This document shows positions 34,922 to 44,022 of a stretch of 64,000 nt of DNA, in pieces (position 1 is the stretch's first letter; each line of letters begins with the position of its first letter). The DNA lies in assembly GCA_929200315.1 (NCBI GenBank), contig CAKMZB010000006.1:1-64000 (forward strand), in the 5' to 3' direction. The notes below the pieces were generated by a model, which was given only the letters and a program-made list of their open reading frames with translations, was not told the DNA's origin and did not search any database. A program made the position numbers and the translations under genes. The DNA is from an uncultured Alphaproteobacteria bacterium. Lineage in GTDB: Bacteria > Pseudomonadota > Alphaproteobacteria > Rhizobiales > Rhizobiaceae.

Positions 34922-35914
34922 CTACAATCGAACCACACACCCGTCTTCTGCGGACCGTGACGCAGCGTCTGCGAGCTGTTGGGCCTTTAAGCCGTCAATT
35001 GCTGAGGGCGACATGGCGTGACCAGTCTCCAGCGCGCGCGTGAAACTCGTCAGCTCAGCAATGTAGGCGGCGTGATAGCGCTCCAAGAAAAAGGGTTGTG
35101 CGGGCGCACGCCTGAAACCGTTTTCGTCGGCAAACTCAATATTGCTGTCCAGCATATTCTCGGCGCGCAGCATTCCTTTCGACCCGTGAACCTCGACACG
35201 CTGATCGTAGCCATAGGTGGCCCGACGCGAATTTGAAATCTGGCAGATCTTACCAGATGCGGTCGTGAGGGTAGCAGCTGCGGTGTCCAAATCCCCGGCC
35301 TCTCCGATTGCCGGGTCGATGAGGCATGAACCCACGGAATGCACAGTGACCGGCTCTTCCCCGATTAGAAACCGCGCCATATCCAGATCGTGGATCATCA
35401 TGTCGCGAAAGATCCCGCCGGAACTGCGGATATAATCCACCGGCGGCGGTGACGGGTCACGAGACAAGATCGTCACAAGCTCAACATCGCCTATGTCGCC
35501 ACGTAAAATCCGGTACCGCAAACGACTGAATCCAGGGTCAAACCGGCGGTTGAAACCCGTCATGAAAGGTACACCGCATTCCTCCACAATCGCTGTGCAC
35601 TCACGGATCCTCTCCGCGTTCATGTCGATAGGTTTCTCGCAAAAGATGGCCTTCCCCGCTCTCGCTGCCTTGTGGATCAGCTCATAGTGGGTGGTCGTCG
35701 GGGTGGCGATGATGACGGCTGCGATATCGTCAGCCTCAATAAGGGCATCCACCGAACGGACCTGCGCGCCTGTCATCTTGGCCAGGTGCGCCGCATTGGC
35801 TTCAAGTGGATCGCTGACCGCTACGAGGTTCGCGTTGGCAATCCTCTGCAGTGACGTGCCGTGGACCACGCCGATCCGCCCGCAACCAACAATACCGATA
35901 CCGATACCGATCAA
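34922..35914 (-). CDS. iolG: Inositol 2-dehydrogenase
   Basis: Oxidises myo-inositol to 2-keto-myo-inositol with NAD. A 330-residue Gfo/Idh/MocA protein with Rossmann motif GIVGCGRIGVVHG at 7-19, the catalytic-type Lys in FCEKPIDM near 93-97, and the substrate-side segment GGIFRDMMIHDLDMARFLIG near 165-184, where the Asp-His pair matches IolG enzymes. The start is TTG, overlapping the iolJ stop as TTGA. The first codons are an in-frame hexamer repeat. It is the last gene of iolDCBJG. Confidence 0.9.
   Translation of the reverse strand: MIGIGIGIVGCGRIGVVHGTSLQRIANANLVAVSDPLEANAAHLAKMTGAQVRSVDALIEADDIAAVIIATPTTTHYELIHKAARAGKAIFCEKPIDMNAERIRECTAIVEECGVPFMTGFNRRFDPGFSRLRYRILRGDIGDVELVTILSRDPSPPPVDYIRSSGGIFRDMMIHDLDMARFLIGEEPVTVHSVGSCLIDPAIGEAGDLDTAAATLTTASGKICQISNSRRATYGYDQRVEVHGSKGMLRAENMLDSNIEFADENGFRRAPAQPFFLERYHAAYIAELTSFTRALETGHAMSPSAIDGLKAQQLADAASRSAEDGCVVRL
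35892..35911. repeat. Three-copy hexanucleotide repeat at the iolG start
   Basis: Three exact copies of ATACCG plus AT, encoding Ile-Gly repeats immediately after the iolG initiator. The unit is a multiple of three, so copy changes would lengthen or shorten the N-terminus without a frameshift. It may be no more than codon coincidence. Confidence 0.5.
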
Positions 35915-36753
35915 AGTTCCGTCTCCTCACCGCGGATTGAGCGCAAGACATCTTGTGCGGCCTCTACGAGCGGCAGATGCGTCTGTTTGAGAATCTCGAC
36001 CCGGTCGAAAGCGTCTGGATTGGCCATCATTACCCCTCGCAGACTTTTGCCAAAGGCCATGCGCAACTCCGTCCCGATGTTGAATTTGCAGATGCTCGTG
36101 TTGCGGGCGAGGTTTTGGCGCTGCTGCCGAGGCACCCCAGACCCACCGTGGATCACAAGAGGCACGTCAGTCACGGCTTCAATTTCTGCAATGCGCGCTT
36201 CGTCCAACCCGTCGCTGGCATCCTGCTGCAAGTGGACATTGCCCACCGAGATAGCCATTGCATCCACGCCGGTTTCGGCGGCGAAGCGGGCGGCTTCACG
36301 CGGGTCCGTTCCGGTAGAGGCTTCCCCCTCGGCATAGCCGACGAACCCGACCTCACCCTCGCAGGATGCACCTGCAGCATGAGCTATTTTGGCGATCTCC
36401 GCTGTTAGCTCGATGTTGCGTTCCAAAGGCTCACGAGAGCCGTCGAACATGATTGATGTGAAGCCACAGTCCAGCGCTGTCGTACACTCTTCGCGTGTAT
36501 ATCCGTGATCAAGGTGCGCAACGACCGGCACGGATGCCGCTTCCGCCAGATGACGGAACATCGCGCCAAGCACGGGCAACGGCGTGTGTGCGCGGCAGGA
36601 GGGTCCGGCTTGTAAAATGACGGGAACACCGAGCCCTTCTGCGGCCTCGACATAGGCGCGCATGTCTTCCCATCCCAGCGTCACAAGACCGGCGACAGCA
36701 TAACCATCCTTCAAAGCAGGCTGGAGCACATTTTCTAGTGTAGCGAGCGTCAC
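35911..36753 (-). CDS. iolJ: Class II aldolase, IolJ-like
   Basis: Should cleave 6-phospho-5-dehydro-2-deoxy-D-gluconate to dihydroxyacetone phosphate and malonate semialdehyde. A 280-residue class II fructose-bisphosphate aldolase fold. Zinc ligands are in VVAHLDHGYTREE near 80-90 (His and the catalytic Asp), CEGEVGFVG near 131-139, ISVGNVHL near 178-185 and HGGSGVP near 207-213. The phosphate-binding FNIGTELR lies near 230. It overlaps iolB and iolG by four bases each, within the iol operon. Confidence 0.85.
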   Translation of the reverse strand: MTLATLENVLQPALKDGYAVAGLVTLGWEDMRAYVEAAEGLGVPVILQAGPSCRAHTPLPVLGAMFRHLAEAASVPVVAHLDHGYTREECTTALDCGFTSIMFDGSREPLERNIELTAEIAKIAHAAGASCEGEVGFVGYAEGEASTGTDPREAARFAAETGVDAMAISVGNVHLQQDASDGLDEARIAEIEAVTDVPLVIHGGSGVPRQQRQNLARNTSICKFNIGTELRMAFGKSLRGVMMANPDAFDRVEILKQTHLPLVEAAQDVLRSIRGEETEL

Positions 36754-37592
36754 TTGAACTTTGCGATCATGTCTAGAATGCCAGGAATGGTGTGGAGCTG
36801 GTCTGCATGAGTGGGCTGGAAATACTGCACCAACGAGCGCTGAGACAGGCCACCCAGAATCGTGAAATAGTACATCTCGTAGCCGGGCAGTACAGCACAG
36901 GGGTGGTAGCCCTTATCGATACAAACCGTGGACCCATTCATGATGTGATAGGCATCACCCGGCTCGTTGTCCTTGCGTTGCAACATCTGCACGCCTGAAC
37001 CATGGCTGGGGCGGAAGCGGAAATTGTAGGTCTCATCGTGGCGCGTCTCATCCGGCATTCGGTCGGTGTCGTGTTTGTGGGAGGGGAAACCGGACCACCC
37101 CCCCTGCCCGACCGTGTAGAGCTCACTGACGAGCAAGCGGCCCACCCGATCCTTCTGCTTTTGCCCGAGAATGTGCTTGATCTTGCGGTGGGTTTTGGTG
37201 TCATCGGACCCGTATTGCACCAGATCCAATTCCGAACTGCGGACGGCAAACGCCTCCAGCTGCTCTTCAAACCGCGCGCCTGCAATGAAAATCTCAGCGC
37301 TGTCGGACGTACAAACGAACTCTGCGCGGGCAGCAGACGGCACATATACGCCCTCAGGTTCACCGTCCCAGACATCGACACCGCGACCGCCCAAAGCATC
37401 TGCCTTGAAGCCTTCCACCGTGACATCGACCGTGCCGGTCGCCGGTACGATGCAGGTCTCGTAGCGCGGCACCTCATATGTGAAGGCCTCACCCTTCTTC
37501 AGTTTGACGATGTTGAAATAATTGAGCGGCACGCGCGCATCGTCGACATCGACGATTGGTGCGTTTCCATTGTTGTGCGGTGGAATATGCAT
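36750..37592 (-). CDS. iolB: 5-deoxy-glucuronate isomerase
   Basis: Converts 5-deoxy-D-glucuronate to 5-dehydro-2-deoxy-D-gluconate in inositol breakdown. A 280-residue bicupin. The metal-binding region is seen in the C-terminal cupin as GFPSHKHDTDR with RHDETYNFRF and the later KGYHPCAVLPGYEMYYF. The length matches the family. It meets iolC as TGATG and iolJ as ATGA. Confidence 0.92.
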   Translation of the reverse strand: MHIPPHNNGNAPIVDVDDARVPLNYFNIVKLKKGEAFTYEVPRYETCIVPATGTVDVTVEGFKADALGGRGVDVWDGEPEGVYVPSAARAEFVCTSDSAEIFIAGARFEEQLEAFAVRSSELDLVQYGSDDTKTHRKIKHILGQKQKDRVGRLLVSELYTVGQGGWSGFPSHKHDTDRMPDETRHDETYNFRFRPSHGSGVQMLQRKDNEPGDAYHIMNGSTVCIDKGYHPCAVLPGYEMYYFTILGGLSQRSLVQYFQPTHADQLHTIPGILDMIAKFK

Positions 37593-38605
37593 CAGATCAC
37601 CTCTTGGTTCGACGTATTGGATGATGTTGGGCTTGAGGGACCGGGATGGGAGCGCAAAAACGCCTCCAGTTCATCAGGCGTTGGCATAGCGGGGGCGCAA
37701 CCCGGGCGGGTTACGGTAATGGCCGCGCAAGCTGAACCGCGTGTGATGGCGTCACGAAGGCCTACGCCGCCAGCGAGTGCAGATAGCAGGCCAGCCATGA
37801 AGCTGTCTCCAGCTCCAGTCGGCTTCAGTGCATCAACGGCGTAGATACCAGTCTGAATACATTCACCGTCAGCAAAGGTGATCGATCCATCCGGCCCCAT
37901 CTTGTAGATGACGAGAGCGCCGCGCTCCTCACTCAAGCTCTGTGCTTTGGCGCGTCCACGCTCAACGGAACCAGCCATGAAGCCGAACTCCTCATCGTTG
38001 CCCACAACCATGTCGCTTTGATCGGCGGCGCGCGAGAGCACGTCAGACGCTACTTCCGGTGAGGGCCAACTGTAGGGGCGATAGTCGACGTCAAAAATAA
38101 CAGGAATTCCGGCCGCCCTGGCCCGCTCAAAAGCAATAAAGGCCGCACTGCGCGACGGTTCGGACGCAAACACGGTTCCTGCTGTAACCATTGCACCAAA
38201 GGCAGAGAAATCGACGCGTTTCACGTCTTCCTCGTTCATTTCAAAATCGGCAGCACCGTTGCGATAGATGACGCTCTGATGGTCTTCGACGCGACTTTCA
38301 TAGACGGCAAGGGAGTTACGGAACTCGCCGCCCACCGAACGGACGTGGTGGCGATCGACGCCGTAGAAATCAAGCTGCTCCAGGCAGAAGCGCCCGACGC
38401 TGTCATCACTAACACAGGTGACCAGGGCAGCCTTGCCACCAAACTTGCAGATGCCCGCGGCGGTATTGGCTGCCGAACCGCCGAGCGCAGCCTTAAAGTC
38501 GGTAGCCTGCTGCGTCTTTGTGCCAGGCGGGTCGGGGTAGAGGTCCATTCCCGCTCGCCCGACTACAACAAAGTCGTTTTTTGCAATCCCCTCAAAAAGC
38601 ATCAT
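37592..38605 (-). CDS. iolC: 5-dehydro-2-deoxygluconokinase
   Basis: Phosphorylates 5-dehydro-2-deoxy-D-gluconate using ATP. A 337-residue PfkB/ribokinase-family protein with the N-terminal GGSAANTAAGICKFGGKAAL near 42-61 and the catalytic signature DALKPTGAGDSFMAGLLSAL near 275-294, where the Asp in GAGDS is the base. It lacks the C-terminal DUF2090 aldolase-like extension found in some proteobacterial IolC proteins, in keeping with a separate iolJ gene. The start overlaps iolD as ATGA. Confidence 0.93.
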   Translation of the reverse strand: MMLFEGIAKNDFVVVGRAGMDLYPDPPGTKTQQATDFKAALGGSAANTAAGICKFGGKAALVTCVSDDSVGRFCLEQLDFYGVDRHHVRSVGGEFRNSLAVYESRVEDHQSVIYRNGAADFEMNEEDVKRVDFSAFGAMVTAGTVFASEPSRSAAFIAFERARAAGIPVIFDVDYRPYSWPSPEVASDVLSRAADQSDMVVGNDEEFGFMAGSVERGRAKAQSLSEERGALVIYKMGPDGSITFADGECIQTGIYAVDALKPTGAGDSFMAGLLSALAGGVGLRDAITRGSACAAITVTRPGCAPAMPTPDELEAFLRSHPGPSSPTSSNTSNQEVI

Positions 38606-40488
38606 ACACCCTTCCGCTGTCGAGGTCGGGCGCTCTCAACTTCCGCATGACCTTCCCGAACGGATGCGTGTTTGGAAACATGTGGCGTACCAACTTCCCA
38701 CCAAGCGTGGCCCTCACCAGTCCAGCCTTCATAGGCATCGACGCTCATGGTGATCACAGTAGTGCGCATGTTGGCTTGCGCGCGCTTGAAAGCTTCGCCC
38801 AGCTCTTCCGCGTTCACGACTGTCTCCACCATCGCACCCATTGCAGCAGCATGGGCCGCAAAATCAGTGCGGAAGGGCTCATCGACAGTCGGGCAATCGG
38901 AAATGAGATTATTGAAGCTCTCGTTGCCCGTGTTGTTTTGCAGCTTGTTGATGACTGCGAACCCGCCGTTATCAAGCACAAGAATTATGAGCTTCCGTTG
39001 GGTCAGAACGGATGAATAAATGTCGGAATTCATCATCAGGTAGGAACCGTCCCCGACAAACACGATGGTGTCTCGTTCCGGCTCCTGCTCATGTTGAGCA
39101 ATGCGTGCGCCCCAGGCACCGGCGATCTCATAGCCCATGCAGGAAAAGCCGAACTCCACGTCCACCGTGCCCGGCTCCAAAGTGCGCCAGTTCGCCGTAA
39201 CTTCGGCAGGCAGTCCGCCGGCGGCGGCAACCACTCTGTCCCTGGGATGGCAGGTTGCGTTCACAACACCGATGGCCTGTGCGTAGGAGTTGGGACGGTT
39301 GGTCCCGTCGCTCCCCCGAGAGGAGACGTTTACGGCAACGTAGTCGCTCCATTTCGCGCGCTCGGCATGGGCACTCGACATCCACTCATCCGGGGAACGG
39401 TATTTGCCAAGCCGTTCGCTGAGTGCCGGCAACGACAATTTGCAGTCGCCCACCACGGGAACTGCGAAGTGCTTCATCGCATCGTGGCTTGCGACGTTTA
39501 GACCGATGAGGCGGGCTTCCTTGGAGAAAGCGGTCCATGACCCGGTGGTGAAATCCTGAAGGCGCGTCCCTACAGCAACAACCACATCCGCCTGCTCGGC
39601 GATCGTATTGGCGCTATTGGACCCGGTGACGCCGATCGGCCCGATATTGAATGAATTGTCATCGGTCAGGTTCGCCCGCCCCGCAATTGTCTCTACGATG
39701 GGGATGGCATGGGCCTGCGCAAAGGCCAGAAGTTCAGCCGTTGCCCGTCCATACTGCACACCGCCGCCGGCGATAATCACCGGGCGTTTTGCCTTAGCGA
39801 GCAAAGCGGCCGCATCAGCGACTTCTCTCTCGTCAGCCGGTTGGGAGCGAATACGGTGCACCCGCTCTTGGAAGAAGAGCTCCGGATAGTCGTAGGTCCA
39901 GCCCTGCACGTCCTGAGGAAGACCAATAAAAGCGGGACCACAGGTTGCAGGATCAAGCATCGTCGCAATGGCAGATGGAAGAGATTGCAGCACCTGTGCC
40001 GGGTGGATGATGCGGTCCCAGAAGCGCGTGACGGCTCGGAAACCATCATTCACGCCCATACTCGGATCACCAAAATGCTCCAGCTGTTGAAGCACTGGGT
40101 CCGGCAACCGCGTCGCGTAAGTGTCTCCGCATAGAAGCAGCATCGGCAGCCGGTTTGCGTGGGCTAGCGCGGCGGATGTGTACAGATTGGCAGTACCCGG
40201 TCCGGCCGACGCCGTGCAGAACATCATGCGCTGCCGCAGGTGATATTTGGTATAACCAGCGGCGGCAAAACCCATGGCCTGCTCGTTCTGCCCCCGGTAA
40301 AGGGGTAATATGTCGCGGTGATCGTAAAGTGCCTCACCAAGACAGGTCACATTACCGTGGCCGAAAATGCCGAAGCCGCCGCCAAACAGGCGAACCTTCT
40401 CGCCATCAATCTCGATGAATTGCGCCGCTAGAAACCGCACAATAGCTTGGGCGGTTGTGAGAGTGACGGTGCTTTCTGGACTGATCAT
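38602..40488 (-). CDS. iolD: 3D-trihydroxycyclohexane-1,2-dione acylhydrolase
   Basis: A thiamine-diphosphate enzyme that opens the inositol-derived ring to 5-deoxy-glucuronate. 628 residues in the three-domain order of this superfamily. The N-terminal domain has FGHGNVTCLGEAL and the catalytic-type Glu region, the middle domain has VVAVGTRLQDF, and the C-terminal TPP-binding domain has GDGSYLMMNSDIYSS (the GDG...N cofactor motif) near 460-475. First gene of the operon iolDCBJG, whose promoter region carries a 16-bp LacI-type palindrome. Confidence 0.94.
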   Translation of the reverse strand: MISPESTVTLTTAQAIVRFLAAQFIEIDGEKVRLFGGGFGIFGHGNVTCLGEALYDHRDILPLYRGQNEQAMGFAAAGYTKYHLRQRMMFCTASAGPGTANLYTSAALAHANRLPMLLLCGDTYATRLPDPVLQQLEHFGDPSMGVNDGFRAVTRFWDRIIHPAQVLQSLPSAIATMLDPATCGPAFIGLPQDVQGWTYDYPELFFQERVHRIRSQPADEREVADAAALLAKAKRPVIIAGGGVQYGRATAELLAFAQAHAIPIVETIAGRANLTDDNSFNIGPIGVTGSNSANTIAEQADVVVAVGTRLQDFTTGSWTAFSKEARLIGLNVASHDAMKHFAVPVVGDCKLSLPALSERLGKYRSPDEWMSSAHAERAKWSDYVAVNVSSRGSDGTNRPNSYAQAIGVVNATCHPRDRVVAAAGGLPAEVTANWRTLEPGTVDVEFGFSCMGYEIAGAWGARIAQHEQEPERDTIVFVGDGSYLMMNSDIYSSVLTQRKLIILVLDNGGFAVINKLQNNTGNESFNNLISDCPTVDEPFRTDFAAHAAAMGAMVETVVNAEELGEAFKRAQANMRTTVITMSVDAYEGWTGEGHAWWEVGTPHVSKHASVREGHAEVESARPRQRKGV

Positions 40489-40573
40489 TTTCGCTTTCGT
40501 CCTTTATTCCATGCTGCTTCGACGCCATCGCTCGAAGGTGTCTTGACGCGCCTTCCACGCAACAGTTACTAGT

Positions 40574-40591
40574 TTTGCAACCGGTTGCAAA
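40574..40591. promoter_or_regulatory. LacI-type operator in the iolD/dehydrogenase divergent region
   Basis: A perfect palindrome, TTGCAACCGGTTGCAA (core 40575-40590, extended by one T/A pair), between iolD (start 40488) and the divergent dehydrogenase (start 40616). The central CCGG with CAA/TTG half-sites is typical of LacI/GalR operators. The identical 16-mer occurs at 47029-47044 beside the LacI gene, so the same protein should bind both. Confidence 0.82.
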
Positions 40592-40615
40592 CCGAAATAG
40601 CTCATTAGGTGCTGA

Positions 40616-41734
40616 ATGTCGGAAATTGGGATCGGAATCATCGGTGGTGGGTATATGGGAAAGGCCCATTCTATTGCCTATTCAGCTGTCGGTGGGGTGT
40701 TCAACACCGCTCTTCGCCCACGGCTGGAGATGATTGCCACCAGCAAAGAGGCGACGGCGGAACATTACCGAGCTGCATACGGATTCCGCCGCTGCTCACA
40801 CAACTGGCGAGAACTCGTGGCGGACGACGCCGTTGATGCCATCATCATCGCCAGTCCGCAGGAATTCCACCGCGAGATCGCAGCCGCCGCCTTTGCCCTC
40901 GGCAAACCTGTCTTCTGTGAAAAGCCGCTCGGCGCATCGTTGGAAGATGCAAAAGCAATGACAAAGGCGGCAAGCGATAGCGGTTCCATCAACATGGTTG
41001 GCTTCAACTACATCCGCACCCCCGCCTGCCAATATGCCCGCAAGCTGATCGAGGATGGTGAGATCGGGGACATCACCTATTTCCGCGGCGAGCATGTGGA
41101 AGACTTCGACGCCGATCCGCAAACCCCCGCATCCTGGCGCTCTCGCGGTCGGGCCAATGGCACATTGGGCGACCTTGCGCCGCATATGGTCAACGCCACA
41201 CTTGCCCTGGTCGGCAACATCGCATCGCTGAACGCAGTTGCGGAAACTGTTCATAAAGAACGTCCAGACGGTAACGGCGATGTGGCGACAGTGACCAATG
41301 ATGACCAGGCCCAGTTTATGTGCCGCTTCGCGAGCGGACATATGGGTCACCTGTTTTTCAGTCGCGTCTCAACAGGTCGAAAGATGGGCTACGCCTTCGA
41401 AGTGACCGGGACAAAGGGAGCGATACGCTTCGATATGGAAGACCAAAACGCCTTCCATCTCTATCGCGCAGAGGGCAACGAGGCCGAGCGAGGTTTCTCA
41501 AAAATTCTGACAGGGCCACATCATCCCGACTACGCGGCCTTCTGCCAGGGGCCAGGGCACGGGACCGGGTTTCAGGATCAAATCATCATTGAGGCGCGCG
41601 ATTTCCTGCACGCCATCGAAACCAGAACGAATATGTGGCCAACTTTTGCCGACGGCCTGGCTGTCAGCCAAGTCATTGAGGCCGCATACGAATCCAATTC
41701 GAGCGGACGCTGGGTGGATGTGACCACCTCATGA
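40616..41734 (+). CDS. Gfo/Idh/MocA-family dehydrogenase
   Basis: A 372-residue NAD(P)-dependent oxidoreductase with Rossmann motif GIIGGGYMGKAHSIAY at 8-23, the dinucleotide-end ASPQEFHREI, and FCEKPLGA near 102-109 with the catalytic Lys. GDLAPHMVNATLAL near 185 supplies the active-site histidine. It is divergent from iolD, with a LacI-type operator between them, so the substrate is probably an inositol isomer, an inosose or a related sugar. Sequence does not fix which. Confidence 0.85.
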   Translation: MSEIGIGIIGGGYMGKAHSIAYSAVGGVFNTALRPRLEMIATSKEATAEHYRAAYGFRRCSHNWRELVADDAVDAIIIASPQEFHREIAAAAFALGKPVFCEKPLGASLEDAKAMTKAASDSGSINMVGFNYIRTPACQYARKLIEDGEIGDITYFRGEHVEDFDADPQTPASWRSRGRANGTLGDLAPHMVNATLALVGNIASLNAVAETVHKERPDGNGDVATVTNDDQAQFMCRFASGHMGHLFFSRVSTGRKMGYAFEVTGTKGAIRFDMEDQNAFHLYRAEGNEAERGFSKILTGPHHPDYAAFCQGPGHGTGFQDQIIIEARDFLHAIETRTNMWPTFADGLAVSQVIEAAYESNSSGRWVDVTTS

Positions 41735-41765
41735 CGCCCCACCTATCATTTAAAAGGATTTCCAA

Positions 41766-42659
41766 TTGACCATCCAAATTGGCAACGCACCCTGTTCCTG
41801 GGGCGTCGAATTTGCAGACGATCCACGCAATCCAGATTGGCAGACCGTGCTGCGCGAATGTTCGCAGGCCGGCTATCGCGGCATCGAGCTGGGCCCGGTA
41901 GGGTTCATGCCCGAAGATCCTGCCGTATTGGGGGACGCGCTTGCCCAGCACGACTTGCAGCTCATCGCTGGCGTGGTCTTCCGCCCGTTTCATGACACCA
42001 GCGCTTGGGACGACGTGATGGACGGAGCGGTGCGCACCTGTAAGGCACTCGCTGCCCATGGCGCCGAGCATCTGGTGCTCATCGACAGCATTTCCCCGCG
42101 CCGAGCGCCCACGGCAGGAAGAGCGTCGGAAGCTGAACAAATGGATGGCCAGGAATGGGCTGCTTTTCGAGACCGGATCGCCACAATCGCCAAAATGGGT
42201 GCCGAGGATTATGGCCTCATCCCATCCATCCACGCCCATGCTGGCGGTTTCGTCGATTTCGAACCAGAACTGGAGCGCCTGCTTGATGAAGTCGACGAGT
42301 CAGTGATGAAGATTTGCTTCGATACCGGGCACCATTCCTACGCAGGCTTTGATCCGGTTGCCTTTATGAAGCGACACGCCGGGCGCATTTCCTACATGCA
42401 TTTCAAGGATATTGACCCCAAGGTGAAGGCAGACGTGATCAAAAAACGCACCGGCTTCTACGATGCGTGTGGGCAGGGCATTTTCTGCAACCTGGGCGAA
42501 GGCGATGTTGACTTTCCCGCTGTTCGCCAAGTTCTGCTCGACCATGGATTTGAGGGCTGGTGCACCGTGGAGCAGGACTGCGATCCAACGCTGGATGTTG
42601 CTCCCCTGGACGATGCGAAGGCGAACCGCGCTTATCTGCAGTCTATAGGGTTCAAATAG
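41766..42659 (+). CDS. iolE: IolE-like inosose dehydratase / sugar phosphate isomerase-epimerase family
   Basis: A 297-residue xylose-isomerase-like TIM barrel. It begins IGNAPCSWGVEF, the hallmark start of 2-keto-myo-inositol dehydratase. Metal ligands appear as Glu in GYRGIELGP, the segment SIHAHAGGFVDF, DTGHHSYAG, YMHFKDID and the C-terminal WCTVEQDCDP. This would supply the dehydratase missing from the iolDCBJG operon on the other strand. The start is TTG with AAAGGA upstream. A related isomerase function cannot be fully excluded. Confidence 0.85.
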   Translation: MTIQIGNAPCSWGVEFADDPRNPDWQTVLRECSQAGYRGIELGPVGFMPEDPAVLGDALAQHDLQLIAGVVFRPFHDTSAWDDVMDGAVRTCKALAAHGAEHLVLIDSISPRRAPTAGRASEAEQMDGQEWAAFRDRIATIAKMGAEDYGLIPSIHAHAGGFVDFEPELERLLDEVDESVMKICFDTGHHSYAGFDPVAFMKRHAGRISYMHFKDIDPKVKADVIKKRTGFYDACGQGIFCNLGEGDVDFPAVRQVLLDHGFEGWCTVEQDCDPTLDVAPLDDAKANRAYLQSIGFK

Positions 42660-42684
42660 GTCGGCAGAAAGCGGAGGACACGAT

Positions 42685-43818
42685 ATGGCAAAGTTGAAAT
42701 GGGGAATGATCGGTGGTGGCGAGGGCAGCCAGATTGGGCCGGCTCACCGTCTTGGCGCGCAGGCCGACGGTCTCTTTGAACTCACAGCGGGGGCGCTCGA
42801 CAACGATCCGGCCGCAGGACGCGATTATGCACAACGCCTCGGCGTCGCGGCGGATCGAGCCTATGGTGACTGGCGGGAGATGCTCGCCGCCGAACGCAAG
42901 CGCGAAGACCGTGTTGATCTGGTCACAGTAGCGACACCCAATGCCACACATTTTGAGATCACACGCGCCTTTCTGGAAGCTGGATTTAACGTCCTGTGCG
43001 AAAAGCCGATGACCATGAATGTTGAGGAAGGTGAGGAGATTGTGCGGATCGCGGAAGCCTCCGGCAAAATCTGCGCAGTCAATTATTGCTACTCGGCCTA
43101 TCCCATGATCCGCCAGGCCCGGGCGATGGTTCGCGCAGGAGAGATCGGCAAGGTAAGGCTCGTTGTCACCAATTTCAGTCACGGCCACCATGGAGATGCA
43201 TCTGATGCCAACAACCCGCGCGTTGTCTGGCGCTATGATCCGGCAATGGCGGGTGTTTCCGGCCAGTTCGCCGATTGCGGCATTCATGCCCTGCACATGG
43301 CAACCTTCGTTTGCGATGATGAGGTGGAGCGTCTCTCAGCTGATTTTGCGTCCACCGTCGCAGGACGGGAACTGGAAGACGATGCGATGGTGAATTTCCG
43401 CATGGCCGGCGGCACGGTCGGGCGGCTATGGACCTCATCGGTGGCCATCGGAAGACAACACGGATTTGAAATTCAGATCTTCGGTGAAACAGGCGGATTG
43501 TCCTGGGCGTCAGAGCAACCCAACCAATTGATCTACACCCCGGTAAACGGACGCACGCAGATCATCGAAAAAGGAGAAGGCGGCGTCCACGAGGAAGCGC
43601 AGCGTTTGAGCCGCGTTGCAATCGCGCATCCAGAAGGATTTCCCATGGCAGTCGCCAACATCTACTGTGACTTGGCTGACGCCATTGCGGGACAGCCCCG
43701 CGATGGTCTCCCGACAGCGCAGGACGGCTTGCGATCCATGGCAGCCGTCCACACCGCCGTCGCCTCGGCCGCTGCCGATGGCGCCTGGATGGACGCTCGC
43801 CCACCAATGTTCCGCTAG
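42685..43818 (+). CDS. Second Gfo/Idh/MocA-family dehydrogenase
   Basis: A 377-residue oxidoreductase with MIGGGEGSQIGPAHRLGA at the nucleotide-binding turn (positions 8-25), TVATPNATHFEITRAFLEAG, LCEKPMTM near 113-120 with the catalytic Lys, and GQFADCGIHALHMATFV supplying the active-site His near 205. It differs clearly from both iolG and the dehydrogenase at 40616. In the same strand unit as iolE, 25 bases behind it. A role in converting scyllo- or D-chiro-inositol derivatives is plausible but inferred. Confidence 0.85.
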   Translation: MAKLKWGMIGGGEGSQIGPAHRLGAQADGLFELTAGALDNDPAAGRDYAQRLGVAADRAYGDWREMLAAERKREDRVDLVTVATPNATHFEITRAFLEAGFNVLCEKPMTMNVEEGEEIVRIAEASGKICAVNYCYSAYPMIRQARAMVRAGEIGKVRLVVTNFSHGHHGDASDANNPRVVWRYDPAMAGVSGQFADCGIHALHMATFVCDDEVERLSADFASTVAGRELEDDAMVNFRMAGGTVGRLWTSSVAIGRQHGFEIQIFGETGGLSWASEQPNQLIYTPVNGRTQIIEKGEGGVHEEAQRLSRVAIAHPEGFPMAVANIYCDLADAIAGQPRDGLPTAQDGLRSMAAVHTAVASAAADGAWMDARPPMFR

Positions 43819-43833
43819 GAATAGGAAAAAGCG

Positions 43834-44022
43834 CTACTTTTCGCGAGCGATGAAGAAGCTGTATCCGGCTACGATTGCCACGCCGCAGAAAATGACGGCC
43901 CAGAAGACCGCACCGGTGGCAAATTCGTAGAGACCCCATCCCATGCAGACGCATACGGTGAGGACACGGACCCAGAGAGGGTCAAAGAAAGGGTGGTGAA
44001 AGTCAAACAACCCACCCTTCAT
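43834..44022 (-). CDS. Small membrane protein of the sugar ABC operon
   Basis: A 62-residue protein with two adjacent membrane helices (about 17-35 and 38-57) and an N-terminal GLFDFHHPFFDPLWVRV segment rich in Phe, Pro and His. Similar short proteins with an FDF-HPFF start occur at the ends of rhizobial sugar transporter operons. Its start overlaps the ATPase gene stop as ATGA, so it is surely translated with it. Function unknown; it might be an accessory of the permease. Confidence 0.7.
   Translation of the reverse strand: MKGGLFDFHHPFFDPLWVRVLTVCVCMGWGLYEFATGAVFWAVIFCGVAIVAGYSFFIAREK

Noticed and set aside
37002..37844. 280-codon plus-strand frame opposite iolB and iolC
   Set aside because: Antisense shadow; both iol genes have full family motifs.
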